A DNA stretch of 64,000 nucleotides from Colwellia ponticola (GCF_005885605.1 NZ_SZVP01000016.1:1-64000); one strand, 5' to 3'; numbered from the stretch's first letter, positions 18,301 to 28,913 are shown. Numbers and translations are program-made. The notes: generated by a model not told the origin, from the sequence alone.

Positions 18301-19395
18301 TTACAAAACACCACGTTCCATTTGATTGAGCTCAATCGATTTAAATAAAGTGGAAAAGTTGCCTTCACCAAAACCTTTATCATCAACGCGCTGGATCATT
18401 TCAATGAAAATAGGTCCAAACAAATTCTTAGTAAATATTTGTAATAAATATGAATTTTCACCTTGGCTATCCACTAATATTTGATGTGCTTTAATACGCT
18501 CTTTATCTTCTTTTACCCAAGGTACGCGATCAAAAATATCATCATAATACTCTGGTACTATATTAAGGGTATCCACAATAGAGCGGTCTAGTTTATCAAG
18601 TGAAGCAACTAAATCATCAGTTATAAATGCTAAATGCTGCACCCCTGGGCCATTATATTCACCAAGGTATTCATCAATTTGATTATTAGTGCTGCCCTTC
18701 CCCTCATTAATTGGAATACAAAATGTGCCACAAGGTGATTGTAATGCGTAAGAAATTAATGCTGTTTTAACACCTTTAATATCAAAGTATCTCACTTCAG
18801 TGAAACCAAATATTGTTTTATAAAAGTTAGCCCACTTATCCATAGTCCCTTGATAAACATTATTCGTTAAATGGTCTACAGCTAAAAAGCCTTTCTCTTC
18901 TGTTAAAACAGGATCAACAATATCTTCAAAATCAATCTCATAAATTAAACCTTTATTAATACCCGTTTTTGAAAAGTCTTCAATAAAATAAATCAAGCTA
19001 TCACCAATCCCAAAAATAGCCGGGTAAGGAAGTTTATTATTTTCGTGCTCAGCAGATCTTGCCCCACGCTTGATCGCTTCATTAAAGGCAAAGTCAGCAT
19101 TCTCAAAGCGCCAGCCCATAGAGCAAATGGCAGGTCCATGACGTTTAGCAAACGCTTTAGAAAAGCCTGACTTCTCGTTATTTACTAAGAAATGAATATC
19201 ATTTTGATTAAAGTATGTTATATCACGCCCTTTCATTTTCTTAGTTTTTGAAAAGCCAAAGCCATAGAAAATTTTTTCCATAAAATCTGAATCTGGCGTA
19301 GCGTATTCGATAAACTCTATCCCACATAATTTTAACGGGTTTTTATTATCAGACTTTTTATTATCAGACTTTTTATTATCAGGTTCAGCGCTCAT
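18301..19395 (-). CDS. hppD: 4-hydroxyphenylpyruvate dioxygenase
   Basis: The enzyme converts 4-hydroxyphenylpyruvate to homogentisate in tyrosine breakdown. The 364-residue protein has two vicinal-oxygen-chelate repeats. The iron ligands are the His in VDHLTNNVY, the His in GVQHLAFITDD and the Glu in GPIFIEMIQR. The C-terminal GFGEGNFSTLFKSIE lid helix is present. The N-terminus has a tandem SDNKK repeat encoded by a 15-base unit repeated almost three times at 19340-19381. No other tyrosine-degradation gene is adjacent. Confidence 0.95.
   Translation of the reverse strand: MSAEPDNKKSDNKKSDNKNPLKLCGIEFIEYATPDSDFMEKIFYGFGFSKTKKMKGRDITYFNQNDIHFLVNNEKSGFSKAFAKRHGPAICSMGWRFENADFAFNEAIKRGARSAEHENNKLPYPAIFGIGDSLIYFIEDFSKTGINKGLIYEIDFEDIVDPVLTEEKGFLAVDHLTNNVYQGTMDKWANFYKTIFGFTEVRYFDIKGVKTALISYALQSPCGTFCIPINEGKGSTNNQIDEYLGEYNGPGVQHLAFITDDLVASLDKLDRSIVDTLNIVPEYYDDIFDRVPWVKEDKERIKAHQILVDSQGENSYLLQIFTKNLFGPIFIEMIQRVDDKGFGEGNFSTLFKSIELNQMERGVL
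19340..19381. repeat. 15-bp tandem repeat in the hppD 5' end
   Basis: The unit TTTTTATTATCAGAC is repeated about 2.8 times and encodes SDNKK units at the protein N-terminus. The repeat length keeps the frame. Confidence 0.85.
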
Positions 19396-20050
19396 GGTAA
19401 TCTCTCTTCATTCAAGATTTATCTGATAACTATTATCAATGGCAAATCAACGAAGCGAAAGAGTGTCGATGACGAGCGCTTAAAAAAGGTTGTAACATAA
19501 GTTGTACAATTATCCCGCGTCAAAAGTAATTGGCCATTAACAAAAGCGACGCTATGGCTGATTGTTAGGTGTACACAAATGTAAACATCTGATCATTAGT
19601 CTCTTTATATTCACGCTATGGGCGTGAGCATTAATTAACATAAGCGTTAGCAATCTGTTGGTTGAACAATAAAGAAATGTATATTACTTCACCTAACGAT
19701 CTAAAAAGTATATTACAACGTATGTACTTAAATATTACACACTAAACATTACTAATAGTTAAGACCAATAGTTAAGTTTCTCATTGCTCCAGCTGTGTTA
19801 AATAAATAATTATAATATTTGTTAGCAAAATCAGTCAGAGCAACTAACCTTAAGATAAAGCAGTACTTTTAGCTTTACTTGCGGTGAACAAATTACGAAC
19901 AAACAGTTACAATTTATTGAACAATGATTAACAATCAACTACTAGCGAGTTATAACTGATTACTATTTTATAAGATGATTTACTGCACATGAGTACTCGC
20001 TTGAACTGATTTTATTTTAATGAAGATATCCTATTTTTTTGGAGGTAGTT
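19396..20050. other. Long divergent region hppD-prkA
   Basis: 655 AT-rich bases without a supported gene. It must hold the hppD promoter at its left and the prkA promoter at its right, possibly with a long leader. A 22-codon frame starting at 19678 has no ribosome site and is not called. I see no clear operator. Confidence 0.4.
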
Positions 20051-21985
20051 ATGAGTATTTTCCAACATTATCAAACACGATACGAACAAGCTCAGCAGGA
20101 AGAGTTTGGCTTACAAGAATTCTTAACTATCTGTAAAGAAGATAATCTAGCTTACGCTAGTGCATCTGAGCGTTTACTTAAAGCCATTGGCGATCCAGAA
20201 ATGGTCGATACCGCCAACGACCCTAGCCTCAGTAGAATATTTTCTAATAGAGTGATTAAGCGTTATCCTGCTTTTGCTGAGTTTTATGGTATGGAAGAAG
20301 CCATAGAGCAAATAGTGTCTTATTTGAAACATGCATCACAAGGATTAGAAGAGCAGAAACAAATCTTATATTTATTAGGACCTGTTGGTGGAGGCAAGTC
20401 GTCAATAGCAGAGAAACTAAAATCGCTCATGCAACAAGAGCCTATTTATGTATTAAGTGCCAATGGTGTGCGTAGTCCAGTTAATGACCATCCATTTTGT
20501 TTGTTTGATGCCCACTCAGACGCCCAGATCCTTAAGGAAGAATATAATATTCCTGAGCGTTATTTAAATAACATCATCTCACCTTGGGCTGCAAAACGCT
20601 TACATGAATTTAAAGGCGATATAGCGCAATTTAAAGTGGTTAAGGTATATCCTTCTATTTTAGATCAGATTGCTATCGCCAAAACAGAGCCAGGTGATGA
20701 TAATAACCAAGATATTTCAGCGCTGGTCGGTAAAGTAGATATAAGACAACTAGAGCATTTTGCGCAAAATGATGCTGATGCTTATAGTTACTCTGGTGCA
20801 TTATGTCGAGCTAACCAAGGTTTAATGGAGTTTGTTGAAATGTTCAAAGCTCCCATTAAAGTGCTGCACCCATTACTAACGGCTACTCAAGAAGGTAACT
20901 ACAACCCAACCGAAGGTCTTTCAGCCTTACCATTTAATGGTATTTTATTGGCTCACTCAAATGAATCTGAGTGGCAAACCTTTAGAAATAACAAGAACAA
21001 CGAAGCATTTTTAGATCGCGTTTATATTGTGAAAGTGCCTTATTGTATGCGTGTCTCTGAAGAGGTGAATATTTATAAAAAACTTCTTGAACACAGCGAA
21101 TTAAAAACCGCTCAGTGTGCACCAGACACGTTAAATATTCTTGCTCAATTTGCTGTCTTATCTCGGTTAAAAGAACCTGAAAATTCAAGTATTTATTCAA
21201 AAATGCGCGTTTACGATGGCGAGACTCTCAAAGATACCGATCCAAAGGCAAAATCTTATCAAGAGTATCGTGACTATGCAGGCGTTGATGAGGGGATGTC
21301 AGGACTGTCTACACGCTTTGCCTTTAAAATTTTATCCCGAGTATTTAACTTCGATAGTGTTGAGGTCGCGGCAAATCCCGTACATTTGTTTTATGTACTA
21401 GAACAACAAATTGAACGAGAACAACTACCTAAAGAATTAACAGAACGCTACCTAGAGTTTATCAAAGGCTACTTAACTCCTGAATATATAGAGTTTATTG
21501 GTAAAGAAATTCAAACAGCTTACTTAGAGTCATACTCTGAGTATGGACAAAATATTTTTGACCGCTATGTGACCTATGCTGATTTTTGGATTCAAGATCA
21601 AGAATATAGAGACGCTGAAACAGGACAGTTATTTGATAGACAATCATTAAATGACGAGTTAGAAAAAATTGAGAAACCCGCAGGTATTAGTAATCCTAAG
21701 GATTTTCGTAATGAAATTGTTAATTTTGTTTTAAGAGCAAAAGCTAATAACAATGGTAAAAACCCCGTTTGGACTAGTTATGAAAAGTTGAGAACAGTTA
21801 TTGAGAAAAAAATGTTCTCTAATACCGAAGATTTATTACCTGTTATTTCTTTTAATGCAAAAACATCAAATGATGATCAGAAAAAACATGATGATTTTGT
21901 ACAACGTATGATGACCAAAGGCTATACCCAAAAACAAGTACGCTTATTATCAGAGTGGTATTTACGGGTTAGAAAGTCTTCTTAA
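20051..21985 (+). CDS. yeaG: PrkA/YeaG-family serine protein kinase
   Basis: PrkA-type proteins couple an AAA+ ATPase to a kinase-like domain and act in stationary-phase and nitrogen-stress responses. The 644-residue product has Walker A GPVGGGKSS near residue 113 and ends with the PrkA C-terminal helical domain. I start at the ATG at 20051, with GGAGG five bases before it; an in-frame TTG at 20039 overlaps that site. It is the first gene of the conserved yeaG-yeaH-ycgB set, with about 55 and 14 bases between genes, so one transcript is likely. Confidence 0.94.
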   Translation: MSIFQHYQTRYEQAQQEEFGLQEFLTICKEDNLAYASASERLLKAIGDPEMVDTANDPSLSRIFSNRVIKRYPAFAEFYGMEEAIEQIVSYLKHASQGLEEQKQILYLLGPVGGGKSSIAEKLKSLMQQEPIYVLSANGVRSPVNDHPFCLFDAHSDAQILKEEYNIPERYLNNIISPWAAKRLHEFKGDIAQFKVVKVYPSILDQIAIAKTEPGDDNNQDISALVGKVDIRQLEHFAQNDADAYSYSGALCRANQGLMEFVEMFKAPIKVLHPLLTATQEGNYNPTEGLSALPFNGILLAHSNESEWQTFRNNKNNEAFLDRVYIVKVPYCMRVSEEVNIYKKLLEHSELKTAQCAPDTLNILAQFAVLSRLKEPENSSIYSKMRVYDGETLKDTDPKAKSYQEYRDYAGVDEGMSGLSTRFAFKILSRVFNFDSVEVAANPVHLFYVLEQQIEREQLPKELTERYLEFIKGYLTPEYIEFIGKEIQTAYLESYSEYGQNIFDRYVTYADFWIQDQEYRDAETGQLFDRQSLNDELEKIEKPAGISNPKDFRNEIVNFVLRAKANNNGKNPVWTSYEKLRTVIEKKMFSNTEDLLPVISFNAKTSNDDQKKHDDFVQRMMTKGYTQKQVRLLSEWYLRVRKSS

Positions 21986-22040
21986 AACGGCACCTCTTAG
22001 GTAATAAATAAGTAGTACCGCACAAGAGAGTGGAGGATAT

Positions 22041-23318
22041 ATGGCCAACTTTATTGATAGACGACTTAACAGTAAAAATAAAAGTACTGTTAATCGTCAG
22101 CGCTTTTTAAGGCGTTATAAGAATCAAATTAAGAAGTCTGTTACTGATGCCGTTAATGAACGTAGCGTAACAGATATTAATTCGGGCGAAAGTATCATTA
22201 TTCCCAAAAAGGACTTGTCCGAACCGACATTTCACCAAGGTGATGGCGGCATAAAAGATAGAGTTCATCCTGGAAATGATCAATTTTCAACTGGTGATAA
22301 AATACCTCGTCAGCCTAAAAAGCAAGGACAAGGTGCTGGTGAAGGTGATGCTAGTGATAACGGTGAAGGTGAAGACGACTTTACTTTTTCAATATCTAAA
22401 GAAGAGTATTTAACACTTCTCTTTGAAGATTTAGAACTACCTAACCTTGAGAAAAATCAATTAGACAAGCTAATTCAATACAAGACAGTGCGCAGTGGTT
22501 TTTGTGCTGAGGGGGTTCCTGCTAATATTGATATTGTCAAATCGCTACAAGGCTCAATTGCCCGTCGTATAGCAATGACATCATCAAAACGCAAACACTT
22601 AAAAGCGCTAGAAGAAGAGCTATTAATATTATCGAATGATAAATACGATAATATTCAACAAAAGCGTCGTTTGATAGCAGAAATTAACGACCTAAAAGAA
22701 AAAATAGCCAAAGTTCCTTTTATTGATACTTTCGATTTACATTTTAGAAACTACGCTAAGCAAGCTGTACCTACCTCTAAAGCCGTTATGTTTTGCTTAA
22801 TGGATGTTTCAGGCTCTATGGATCAAGCGACTAAAGAGATGGCTAAACGTTTTTATATTTTATTATATCTATTTCTTAGTCGTACCTATAGCAATATTGA
22901 TGTCGTCTACATTAGACATCACACTCAAGCTAAAGAGGTTGATGAAGAGGAGTTTTTTTATTCACAAGAAACTGGCGGAACGATTGCTTCAAGTGCGTTA
23001 ACATTAATGAATGACATAATAAGTGAGCGTTATGATGATAATCAGTGGAATATTTATGGTGCTCAAGCATCAGATGGTGACAACTGGGCTGATGACTCAC
23101 CTCGATGTCAGTCTATTTTAGAGCAACATATATTACCTAAGAGTAGATACTTTAGCTATATTGAAATAACCCAGCGCGCTCATCAAACATTATGGCAACA
23201 CTACAAGCATGTAGAAGATTCGCATAGTAATTTCGCCATGCAACACATTAAATCTGTTGCTGATATTTATCCTGTATTTAGAGCACTTTTCAAAAAAAAT
23301 ACACACAATGCTGCTTAA
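22041..23318 (+). CDS. yeaH: YeaH/YhbH family protein (DUF444)
   Basis: Works with the PrkA kinase in an undefined stress pathway. The 425-residue protein has a basic N-terminus ([14 protein letters not shown]), a Gly/Asp-rich linker (about 90-112), and a von Willebrand A-like domain with the metal-site motif DVSGSM at 255-260. The family-typical [12 protein letters not shown] lies just before it. It is the second gene of the three-gene operon, with a GTGGAGG ribosome site. The exact molecular role is not known. Confidence 0.93.
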   Translation: MANFIDRRLNSKNKSTVNRQRFLRRYKNQIKKSVTDAVNERSVTDINSGESIIIPKKDLSEPTFHQGDGGIKDRVHPGNDQFSTGDKIPRQPKKQGQGAGEGDASDNGEGEDDFTFSISKEEYLTLLFEDLELPNLEKNQLDKLIQYKTVRSGFCAEGVPANIDIVKSLQGSIARRIAMTSSKRKHLKALEEELLILSNDKYDNIQQKRRLIAEINDLKEKIAKVPFIDTFDLHFRNYAKQAVPTSKAVMFCLMDVSGSMDQATKEMAKRFYILLYLFLSRTYSNIDVVYIRHHTQAKEVDEEEFFYSQETGGTIASSALTLMNDIISERYDDNQWNIYGAQASDGDNWADDSPRCQSILEQHILPKSRYFSYIEITQRAHQTLWQHYKHVEDSHSNFAMQHIKSVADIYPVFRALFKKNTHNAA

Positions 23319-23332
23319 TAAAAGGGTGATTA

Positions 23333-24868
23333 ATGAAACATAATAATGAAGCAATTAAAAACACCAAGGTTACGCCATTAAATGATACTCCTGATTGGAC
23401 GTTTGACTTGCTCAAACAGTATCAACACGAAATAGCCCGAGTAGCGGATTTTTATCGCCTAGATACTTATACTAATCAAATTGAAGTGATAACAGCAGAG
23501 CAAATGATGGATGCCTATGCTAGCGTAGGTATGCCTATTGGTTATAATCATTGGACTTTTGGTAAAAAATTCATTCAAACAGAGCAAAACTATAAACGTG
23601 GTCAAATGGGCTTAGCTTATGAGATTGTTATTAACTCAAGCCCTTGTATATCCTATCTGATGGAAGAGAACACCCTCACTATGCAAGCCTTAGTAATGGC
23701 ACATGCTTGTTATGGACATAATTCTTTTTTTAAAGGCAATTATTTATTTAAATCTTGGACAGATGCTAGCTCCATTATAGATTACTTATTATTTGCAAAA
23801 AATTATATTGCACAATGTGAAGAGAAATATGACATAAGCGACGTTGAAGCGACCTTAGATGCTTGTCACGCTTTAATGAGCCATGGCGTTGATCGTTATA
23901 AAAGACCACAAAAAATATCCTTAGATGAAGAACTAAAAAGGCAGTCTGAGCGCGCTGAATATTTACAATCACAAGTTAATGCGCTTTGGCGCACTGTACC
24001 TAAAAAAGCGCAACTAGATAATGAAGCGAAATACCAATTCCCCTCAGAGCCACAAGAAAACATTTTATATTTTATTGAAAAAAATGCGCCATTATTACAG
24101 CCTTGGCAAAGAGAAATAGTCAGAATTGTACGTAAAATATCTCAGTATTTTTATCCGCAAAAACAAACACAAGTTATGAATGAGGGCTGGGCCTGTTTTT
24201 GGCATTATACTATTTTAAACCATTTATATGATGAGGGTTTAGTGACAGATAAATTTATGCTGGAGTTTTTACATCACCATACTAATGTTGTTGCACAACC
24301 TGAATATAATAGTAAATACTATTCTGGCATTAATCCTTATGCCTTAGGGTTTAATATGTTTATTGATATTAGACGTATTTGTGAGCACCCTACTGAAGAA
24401 GATAAGGAGTACTTCCCTGATATAGCTGGCAGTAACTGGGTAGATACTTTACATTTTGCTATGGAGAACTTTAAAGATGAAAGTTTTATTAGCCAGTATT
24501 TATCACCTAAATTAATCCGTGATTTTAAATTATTTCACATTCATGATGATAGTGATAAAGACTATGTGGAAATTGGTGCTATTCATAATAAGCAAGGCTA
24601 TCAAAAAGTACGTCAGCAGCTCGCTAGTCAATACAACCTGAGCAATATAGAAGTAAACATTCAAGTAATAGATGCTAATATTGATGGCGACAGAGCGTTA
24701 ACGCTAAGATATACCCCGCATAATGGTGTGGCATTGGGGAAATCAAAAAATGAGGTATTAAAACACCTGCATTATTTATGGCAATTTGACGTAAAAATCA
24801 TCCAAGCTACTGAATCAGGTAAAGATAATGTTATCGCTAGTTGCCCACCGCAAACCAAAGACGAGTAA
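23333..24868 (+). CDS. ycgB: SpoVR family protein (YcgB)
   Basis: SpoVR-like proteins occur with PrkA and YeaH across non-sporing bacteria; their function is unresolved. The 511-residue product shows family blocks such as MPIGYNHWTFGKKF, MAHACYGHNSFFKGN and MNEGWACFWHYTILN, whose conserved His and Glu residues suggest a metal site. The C-terminal SpoVR domain is complete. It is the last gene of the operon, 14 bases after yeaH. It is convergent with fadR. Confidence 0.94.
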   Translation: MKHNNEAIKNTKVTPLNDTPDWTFDLLKQYQHEIARVADFYRLDTYTNQIEVITAEQMMDAYASVGMPIGYNHWTFGKKFIQTEQNYKRGQMGLAYEIVINSSPCISYLMEENTLTMQALVMAHACYGHNSFFKGNYLFKSWTDASSIIDYLLFAKNYIAQCEEKYDISDVEATLDACHALMSHGVDRYKRPQKISLDEELKRQSERAEYLQSQVNALWRTVPKKAQLDNEAKYQFPSEPQENILYFIEKNAPLLQPWQREIVRIVRKISQYFYPQKQTQVMNEGWACFWHYTILNHLYDEGLVTDKFMLEFLHHHTNVVAQPEYNSKYYSGINPYALGFNMFIDIRRICEHPTEEDKEYFPDIAGSNWVDTLHFAMENFKDESFISQYLSPKLIRDFKLFHIHDDSDKDYVEIGAIHNKQGYQKVRQQLASQYNLSNIEVNIQVIDANIDGDRALTLRYTPHNGVALGKSKNEVLKHLHYLWQFDVKIIQATESGKDNVIASCPPQTKDE

Positions 24869-24947
24869 CGGATTGTTACTGAGCTTACCTTGACTGCTAA
24901 CTAAAGCGTTAGCAGTCATTTTTTGGGGTATCAAGGTTCAACAAAAA

Positions 24948-25661
24948 CTAGTCTTCAGATAACTCTTTAAATACATCTTCTTTTAACTCAGACCAAAGAA
25001 TACCTGAGTCAATACCATATTTACGAACTGCCAATATAGCACGATCAAATTCATTATTTTGTGCCAAGTCTATTAGTGACTGATAATACGCGCGAGTTAT
25101 TTCACGCCCTTTGGGGTGGCCAAAGTATAAATTACCAATACGAGAATAAAGACCACTCAAACCATTGAGGATCAATAAATAAATAGAGTTACCTGATGCA
25201 ACAACTAAATCTTTATTAAGCTGATAGTCAAACTGAGAAAAAGCCTCGCCAGTATCTTCAATCGTTAAATAACCTTTTAAATTTTCTATCGTTTTTTCTG
25301 GGTTATTTTTAATGGCGCCACGAATATAAATAGCGCTAATATTAGTGCGTGCTGACAGTAAATTATCAACCAAGTCTGGAATACCTTCTTGGTCTAGTTG
25401 TGCTAACGTTTCTAAAATATTTAAGCTGGAGGTTTCCCAGAAATTATTTACTTTAGTCGGCTTACCATGCTGAATGGTTAACCAGCCATCTCGGGCTAAA
25501 CGTTGTAAAACTTCTCTAAGTGTCGTGCGAGTTACACCAATAAGCTCTGATAATTCACGCTCAGCGGGCAATATAGAACCCGGCGGAAAACCACCATTCC
25601 AAATAGACTCAACAATATATTGTTCAGCAAATCCTGCTGGGCTTTTCGCTTTTATAACCAT
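24948..25661 (-). CDS. fadR: Fatty acid metabolism regulator FadR
   Basis: FadR is a GntR-family regulator that represses beta-oxidation and activates unsaturated fatty-acid synthesis until it binds long-chain acyl-CoA. The 237-residue product starts [16 protein letters not shown]. Its winged-helix region has [26 protein letters not shown] split by normal turns, almost identical to E. coli. The C-terminal acyl-CoA domain is more divergent. The ATG at 25661 matches E. coli; the upstream ATG at 25706 would add 15 residues not seen in the family. fadR, an antiporter and dsbB lie together, as in enterics. Confidence 0.95.
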   Translation of the reverse strand: MVIKAKSPAGFAEQYIVESIWNGGFPPGSILPAERELSELIGVTRTTLREVLQRLARDGWLTIQHGKPTKVNNFWETSSLNILETLAQLDQEGIPDLVDNLLSARTNISAIYIRGAIKNNPEKTIENLKGYLTIEDTGEAFSQFDYQLNKDLVVASGNSIYLLILNGLSGLYSRIGNLYFGHPKGREITRAYYQSLIDLAQNNEFDRAILAVRKYGIDSGILWSELKEDVFKELSED

Positions 25662-26197
25662 TGATCTATTACCTGATAATATTGTGAAGAAGGATGAATT
25701 TCGCAAGAGATTGTACCAGATGTATGCTCATGCACAAGCACCATTAATAATGGGTACATTAAAAATAAATACCGACGGCTAGCTTAATATAAATAAAGAT
25801 GATGGCGAGTATCAACAAAACAACCTAAAATCAACCGCATTTTTGTGTCAATTCGTATGGATTTTGATAGAATTCATGCCGAATAATAATCACTTAACTA
25901 GCATAGATACCAATCAGACTAATTTATTGCTCACTGAAAGAGAATTAAAAAGCTTAAAGACAAAGCATTGGTTGATGAGAATGATTATTCACTTGTCAAA
26001 GTCAATAATGCCGTATGTAAGCTTTGTAGACTCGTCCTGTGGGAGAGCAGTAGCAAACTGTTAACATCACAAAATGTATCACCCATAGCCTGTCTATGCT
26101 GACTATATTTTGTTTGTTCTAATTTGCTACTGAAGCCCTAAGTTGGTCAATATATCAATCCGTTTGGTATAACCTCACAGTCAATTTAGAGAGTAAT
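25662..26197. other. Divergent region fadR-nhaD with a possible broken small ORF
   Basis: About 535 bases holding both promoters. On the plus strand a frame from an ATG at 25876 reads MPNNNHLTSIDTNQ and on to LLTERELKS. After a frame change near 25955 it continues as KDKALVDENDYSLVKVNN and a CKLC motif up to a TGA at 26102. This could be a frameshifted small gene. There is no ribosome site, so I do not call it. Confidence 0.25.
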
Positions 26198-27598
26198 ATG
26201 AAAAAACTTCTATACATTTTACTGGCAATATCAGCGGTACTTTCTCCAAGCATAGCTTTTGCTTCAGAGGCAGCACCTTTAAATATCGATTTAACGAATC
26301 ATTGGATTGGCTATACCGCCATTGCGATATTTGTATTGGCATACTCACTCGTTATTTTAGAAGAACAATTACACCTAAGAAAATCAAAACCTGTATTACT
26401 TGCTGCTGGCCTTATTTGGATTTTAATCGCTGCTTATTATAGTGCCAACGGTATGCCCCACGTTACTGAAGTAGCCATTCGGCATAACTTTCTTGAATAT
26501 ACTGAATTATTCTTTTTCTTATTAGTGGCGATGACTTATATTAATGCGTTATTAGAACGCGATGTATTTGACTCACTGCGAGACTGGTTAATACAAAAAG
26601 GATTTAGTTATAAAGCATTGTTCTGGATAACAGGTATTCTAGCCTTCTTTATTTCACCTATTGCCGATAACTTAACAACGGCATTAATTATGTGTGCGGT
26701 TGTCTTAGCCGTCGGTAAAGATGAACCTAAATTCATTGCTATGAGTTGTGTTAACATAGTAGTAAGTGCAAACGCTGGTGGTGCATTTAGTCCGTTTGGT
26801 GATATTACTACCTTGATGGTTTGGCAAAAAGGCATTGTTGAATTTACCGAGTTTTTCCAGCTATTCTTACCTTCTCTTGTTAATTTCATTATTCCTGCTT
26901 TTATCATGCAATTTTTCTTACCCCATGGTCACCCAGTATCAGATTCAAGTGGTATAACCCCAATAAAGAAAGGTGGTTTAACTATTGTTGGCCTGTTTAT
27001 TTTAACAATTATCACTGCCGTTTGTTTCCATAACTTCCTACATTTACCGCCAGTATTTGGCATGATGTTAGGTTTAGCTTACTTAAAATTCTTCGGTTAT
27101 TATATTCGCCAGACAGGGTTTGGTGAGATTGATCACTCAGACTCTCCAACAAGTCATGTTGTTGAAGATAACTTTGATATTTTTGATAAAATAGCGAAAG
27201 CCGAATGGGATACTTTATTCTTTTTCTATGGTGTTATTCTTGCTGTTGGTGGTTTGGGCTTTTTAGGCTACCTTGGTATGGCGTCAGAATTTATGTACGG
27301 TGAACTTGGGGCAACTAATGCCAATATTTTAGTCGGTATATTATCGGCAATTGTTGATAACATTCCCGTTATGTTTGCAGTATTAACCATGAATCCTGAA
27401 ATGTCTCATACACAGTGGTTATTAGTGACCTTAACGGCAGGTGTTGGTGGTAGTTTATTATCTATCGGCTCTGCTGCCGGTGTTGCTTTAATGGGTCAAG
27501 CAAGAGGTTATTACACCTTCTTTAGTCACCTAAAATGGACTCCAGTAATTTCATTAGGTTATGGTGCCAGTATTTACGTACATTTACTAATAAACTAG
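26198..27598 (+). CDS. nhaD: Na+/H+ antiporter NhaD
   Basis: NhaD exchanges cytoplasmic sodium for protons, suiting a marine cell. The 466-residue protein begins with a signal-like segment (ending AFASEA), then a dozen or so membrane helices. Conserved blocks include ISPIADNLTTALIMCAVVLA, SANAGGAFSPFGDITTLMVW and VDNIPVMFAVLTMNP, with the acidic and polar residues typical of the ion path. It holds the position that nhaB has between fadR and dsbB in E. coli. A terminator follows. Confidence 0.93.
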   Translation: MKKLLYILLAISAVLSPSIAFASEAAPLNIDLTNHWIGYTAIAIFVLAYSLVILEEQLHLRKSKPVLLAAGLIWILIAAYYSANGMPHVTEVAIRHNFLEYTELFFFLLVAMTYINALLERDVFDSLRDWLIQKGFSYKALFWITGILAFFISPIADNLTTALIMCAVVLAVGKDEPKFIAMSCVNIVVSANAGGAFSPFGDITTLMVWQKGIVEFTEFFQLFLPSLVNFIIPAFIMQFFLPHGHPVSDSSGITPIKKGGLTIVGLFILTIITAVCFHNFLHLPPVFGMMLGLAYLKFFGYYIRQTGFGEIDHSDSPTSHVVEDNFDIFDKIAKAEWDTLFFFYGVILAVGGLGFLGYLGMASEFMYGELGATNANILVGILSAIVDNIPVMFAVLTMNPEMSHTQWLLVTLTAGVGGSLLSIGSAAGVALMGQARGYYTFFSHLKWTPVISLGYGASIYVHLLIN

Positions 27599-27676
27599 CT
27601 ATCGTAAACCCTTAACTCATAATGTTCATTTACCATAAAGTAATAATTCATTGGTAATCACATCATGTTATTGTAT

Positions 27677-27707
27677 AAAAGCCTCTTATTCGTTAGAGGC
27701 TTTTTTA
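27677..27707 (+). terminator. Intrinsic terminator between nhaD and dsbB
   Basis: Stem AAAGCCTCT / AGAGGCTTT followed by a T run. It lies inside the longer open frame of dsbB, which shows that the true dsbB start is downstream. Confidence 0.85.
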
Positions 27708-27731
27708 TTGGAAATTTTCAGAGGATTTTTT

Positions 27732-28250
27732 TTGAACTATTTAAGTGATATTACCACCAAGCGCACCCCCTGGTTATTGTTAACCTTGTCGGCATTAGCA
27801 TTAGAGCTATCGGCCTTATATTTCCAGTACATATTAGGTCTAGCACCGTGCATCATGTGTGTGTATCAACGACTGGCCATTTTAAGTATCTTTTTTGCAG
27901 GTGCTATAGGTACTGTTGGACATAATAATTTATTAGCAAGGTTATTCGCTTATGTACTATGGGGAATAGGTGCAATTTGGGGGCTGCTCATAGCATTAGA
28001 GCATGTAGAAATGCAAGAAAATAGTGGGTCACTATTTTTTAGTTGTGAATTTATTCCTAACTTTCCTACTTGGGCGCCATTGCATGAATGGCTACCCTTC
28101 TTATTTGAAGCTACTGGAGATTGTGGTGATATTGCGTGGCAATTTTTCGGCTACAGCATGCCACAATGGATGGTTGTGGTGTATGCATTGTACACAATAG
28201 TCTTTGCCGTGGTATTGATGAACCGTTTAGTCTGTAAAAAGACATTGTAG
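27732..28250 (+). CDS. dsbB: Disulfide bond formation protein DsbB
   Basis: DsbB reoxidises periplasmic DsbA and passes the electrons to quinone. The 172-residue protein has four membrane helices, the first Cys pair in [10 protein letters not shown], and a second pair formed by the Cys in FSCEFIP and in [10 protein letters not shown] use the TTG at 27732, with GAGG about seven bases before it. This gives the family length and aligns the start with E. coli DsbB. Upstream in-frame codons would run through a terminator hairpin. Confidence 0.92.
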   Translation: MNYLSDITTKRTPWLLLTLSALALELSALYFQYILGLAPCIMCVYQRLAILSIFFAGAIGTVGHNNLLARLFAYVLWGIGAIWGLLIALEHVEMQENSGSLFFSCEFIPNFPTWAPLHEWLPFLFEATGDCGDIAWQFFGYSMPQWMVVVYALYTIVFAVVLMNRLVCKKTL

Positions 28251-28288
28251 ACGCTAGGTTTAAGTACTAATTCTAGCCACTCACTTGA

Positions 28289-28328
28289 ATCACTAAGATA
28301 ATAGCCTCGAGATTATTATCTTAGTGAT
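28289..28328. terminator. 15-bp perfect inverted repeat between dsbB and ycgN
   Basis: ATCACTAAGATAATA and its exact complement are separated by 10 bases between two convergent genes. There is no long T run on either side, so it may be a hairpin that protects 3' ends rather than a classic terminator. Confidence 0.5.
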
Positions 28329-28391
28329 GTGATTAACCATATATTTACTCACTTATTTAAGGCTAACAAGAGCGAGTACTCATATTAGTAC

Positions 28392-28913
28392 TTAATCAAT
28401 ATCACTTAATGGCCAAATAACAATGTGATCTTCAAACTGCTCAAGACTAACCTCATTGTCTTTAACAATTTTTCCTCGCACTGACATACCCGCTTTATGC
28501 ATAGCTGATTTTTTGCCTTTATGTAGCAATGGATGCCATGAAGGAATACCGCGCCCTTCTTGTAAGCGGCGGTAAGTACAGCTTGGTGGCATAAAAAATA
28601 CTGCATCAATATTTTCTTGTGTTAAACGCACACAATCAGGCACTAGTGTTGTTCTTTGCTCGTATTTAGAACATTGACAGGTTTTTTCATTTAACAAGTG
28701 ACAAGCAATATTAGAGTAAAAAATTTGCTCACCTTCTTTGATATGATCGGTCGGGAGAAGCTCGGATGCTTCATCGGTAGCTTCATCATCAATAAACTTG
28801 TTTAAACAACATTTAGCACAACCATCACACAATGACTCCCACTCAGCGCGCGTCATTTCTGTTAACGTTTTACTCTGCCAAAAAGGCTGCTTTTCAATTT
28901 TTTCATTAACCAT
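28392..28913 (-). CDS. ycgN: YcgN family cysteine-cluster protein (UPF0260)
   Basis: Function is unknown. The 173-residue protein closely resembles E. coli YcgN: FWQSKTLTEMTRAEWESLCD, then a metal-site-like cysteine cluster CAKCC with further cysteines in CHLLNEKTCQC and PDCVRLT, and WHPLLHKGKKSAMH. The cysteine pattern suggests bound zinc or an iron-sulfur cluster, which is inference. An insert of about 12 residues after the first cluster (EATDEASELLPTDH) distinguishes it from the E. coli protein. The next genes upstream are a lytic transglycosylase and ycgL. Confidence 0.92.
   Translation of the reverse strand: MVNEKIEKQPFWQSKTLTEMTRAEWESLCDGCAKCCLNKFIDDEATDEASELLPTDHIKEGEQIFYSNIACHLLNEKTCQCSKYEQRTTLVPDCVRLTQENIDAVFFMPPSCTYRRLQEGRGIPSWHPLLHKGKKSAMHKAGMSVRGKIVKDNEVSLEQFEDHIVIWPLSDID

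Noticed and set aside
20051-24868. prkA-yeaH-spoVR as a new system
   Set aside because: The three-gene set is widespread and already known (yeaG, yeaH, ycgB), although its mechanism is unclear.
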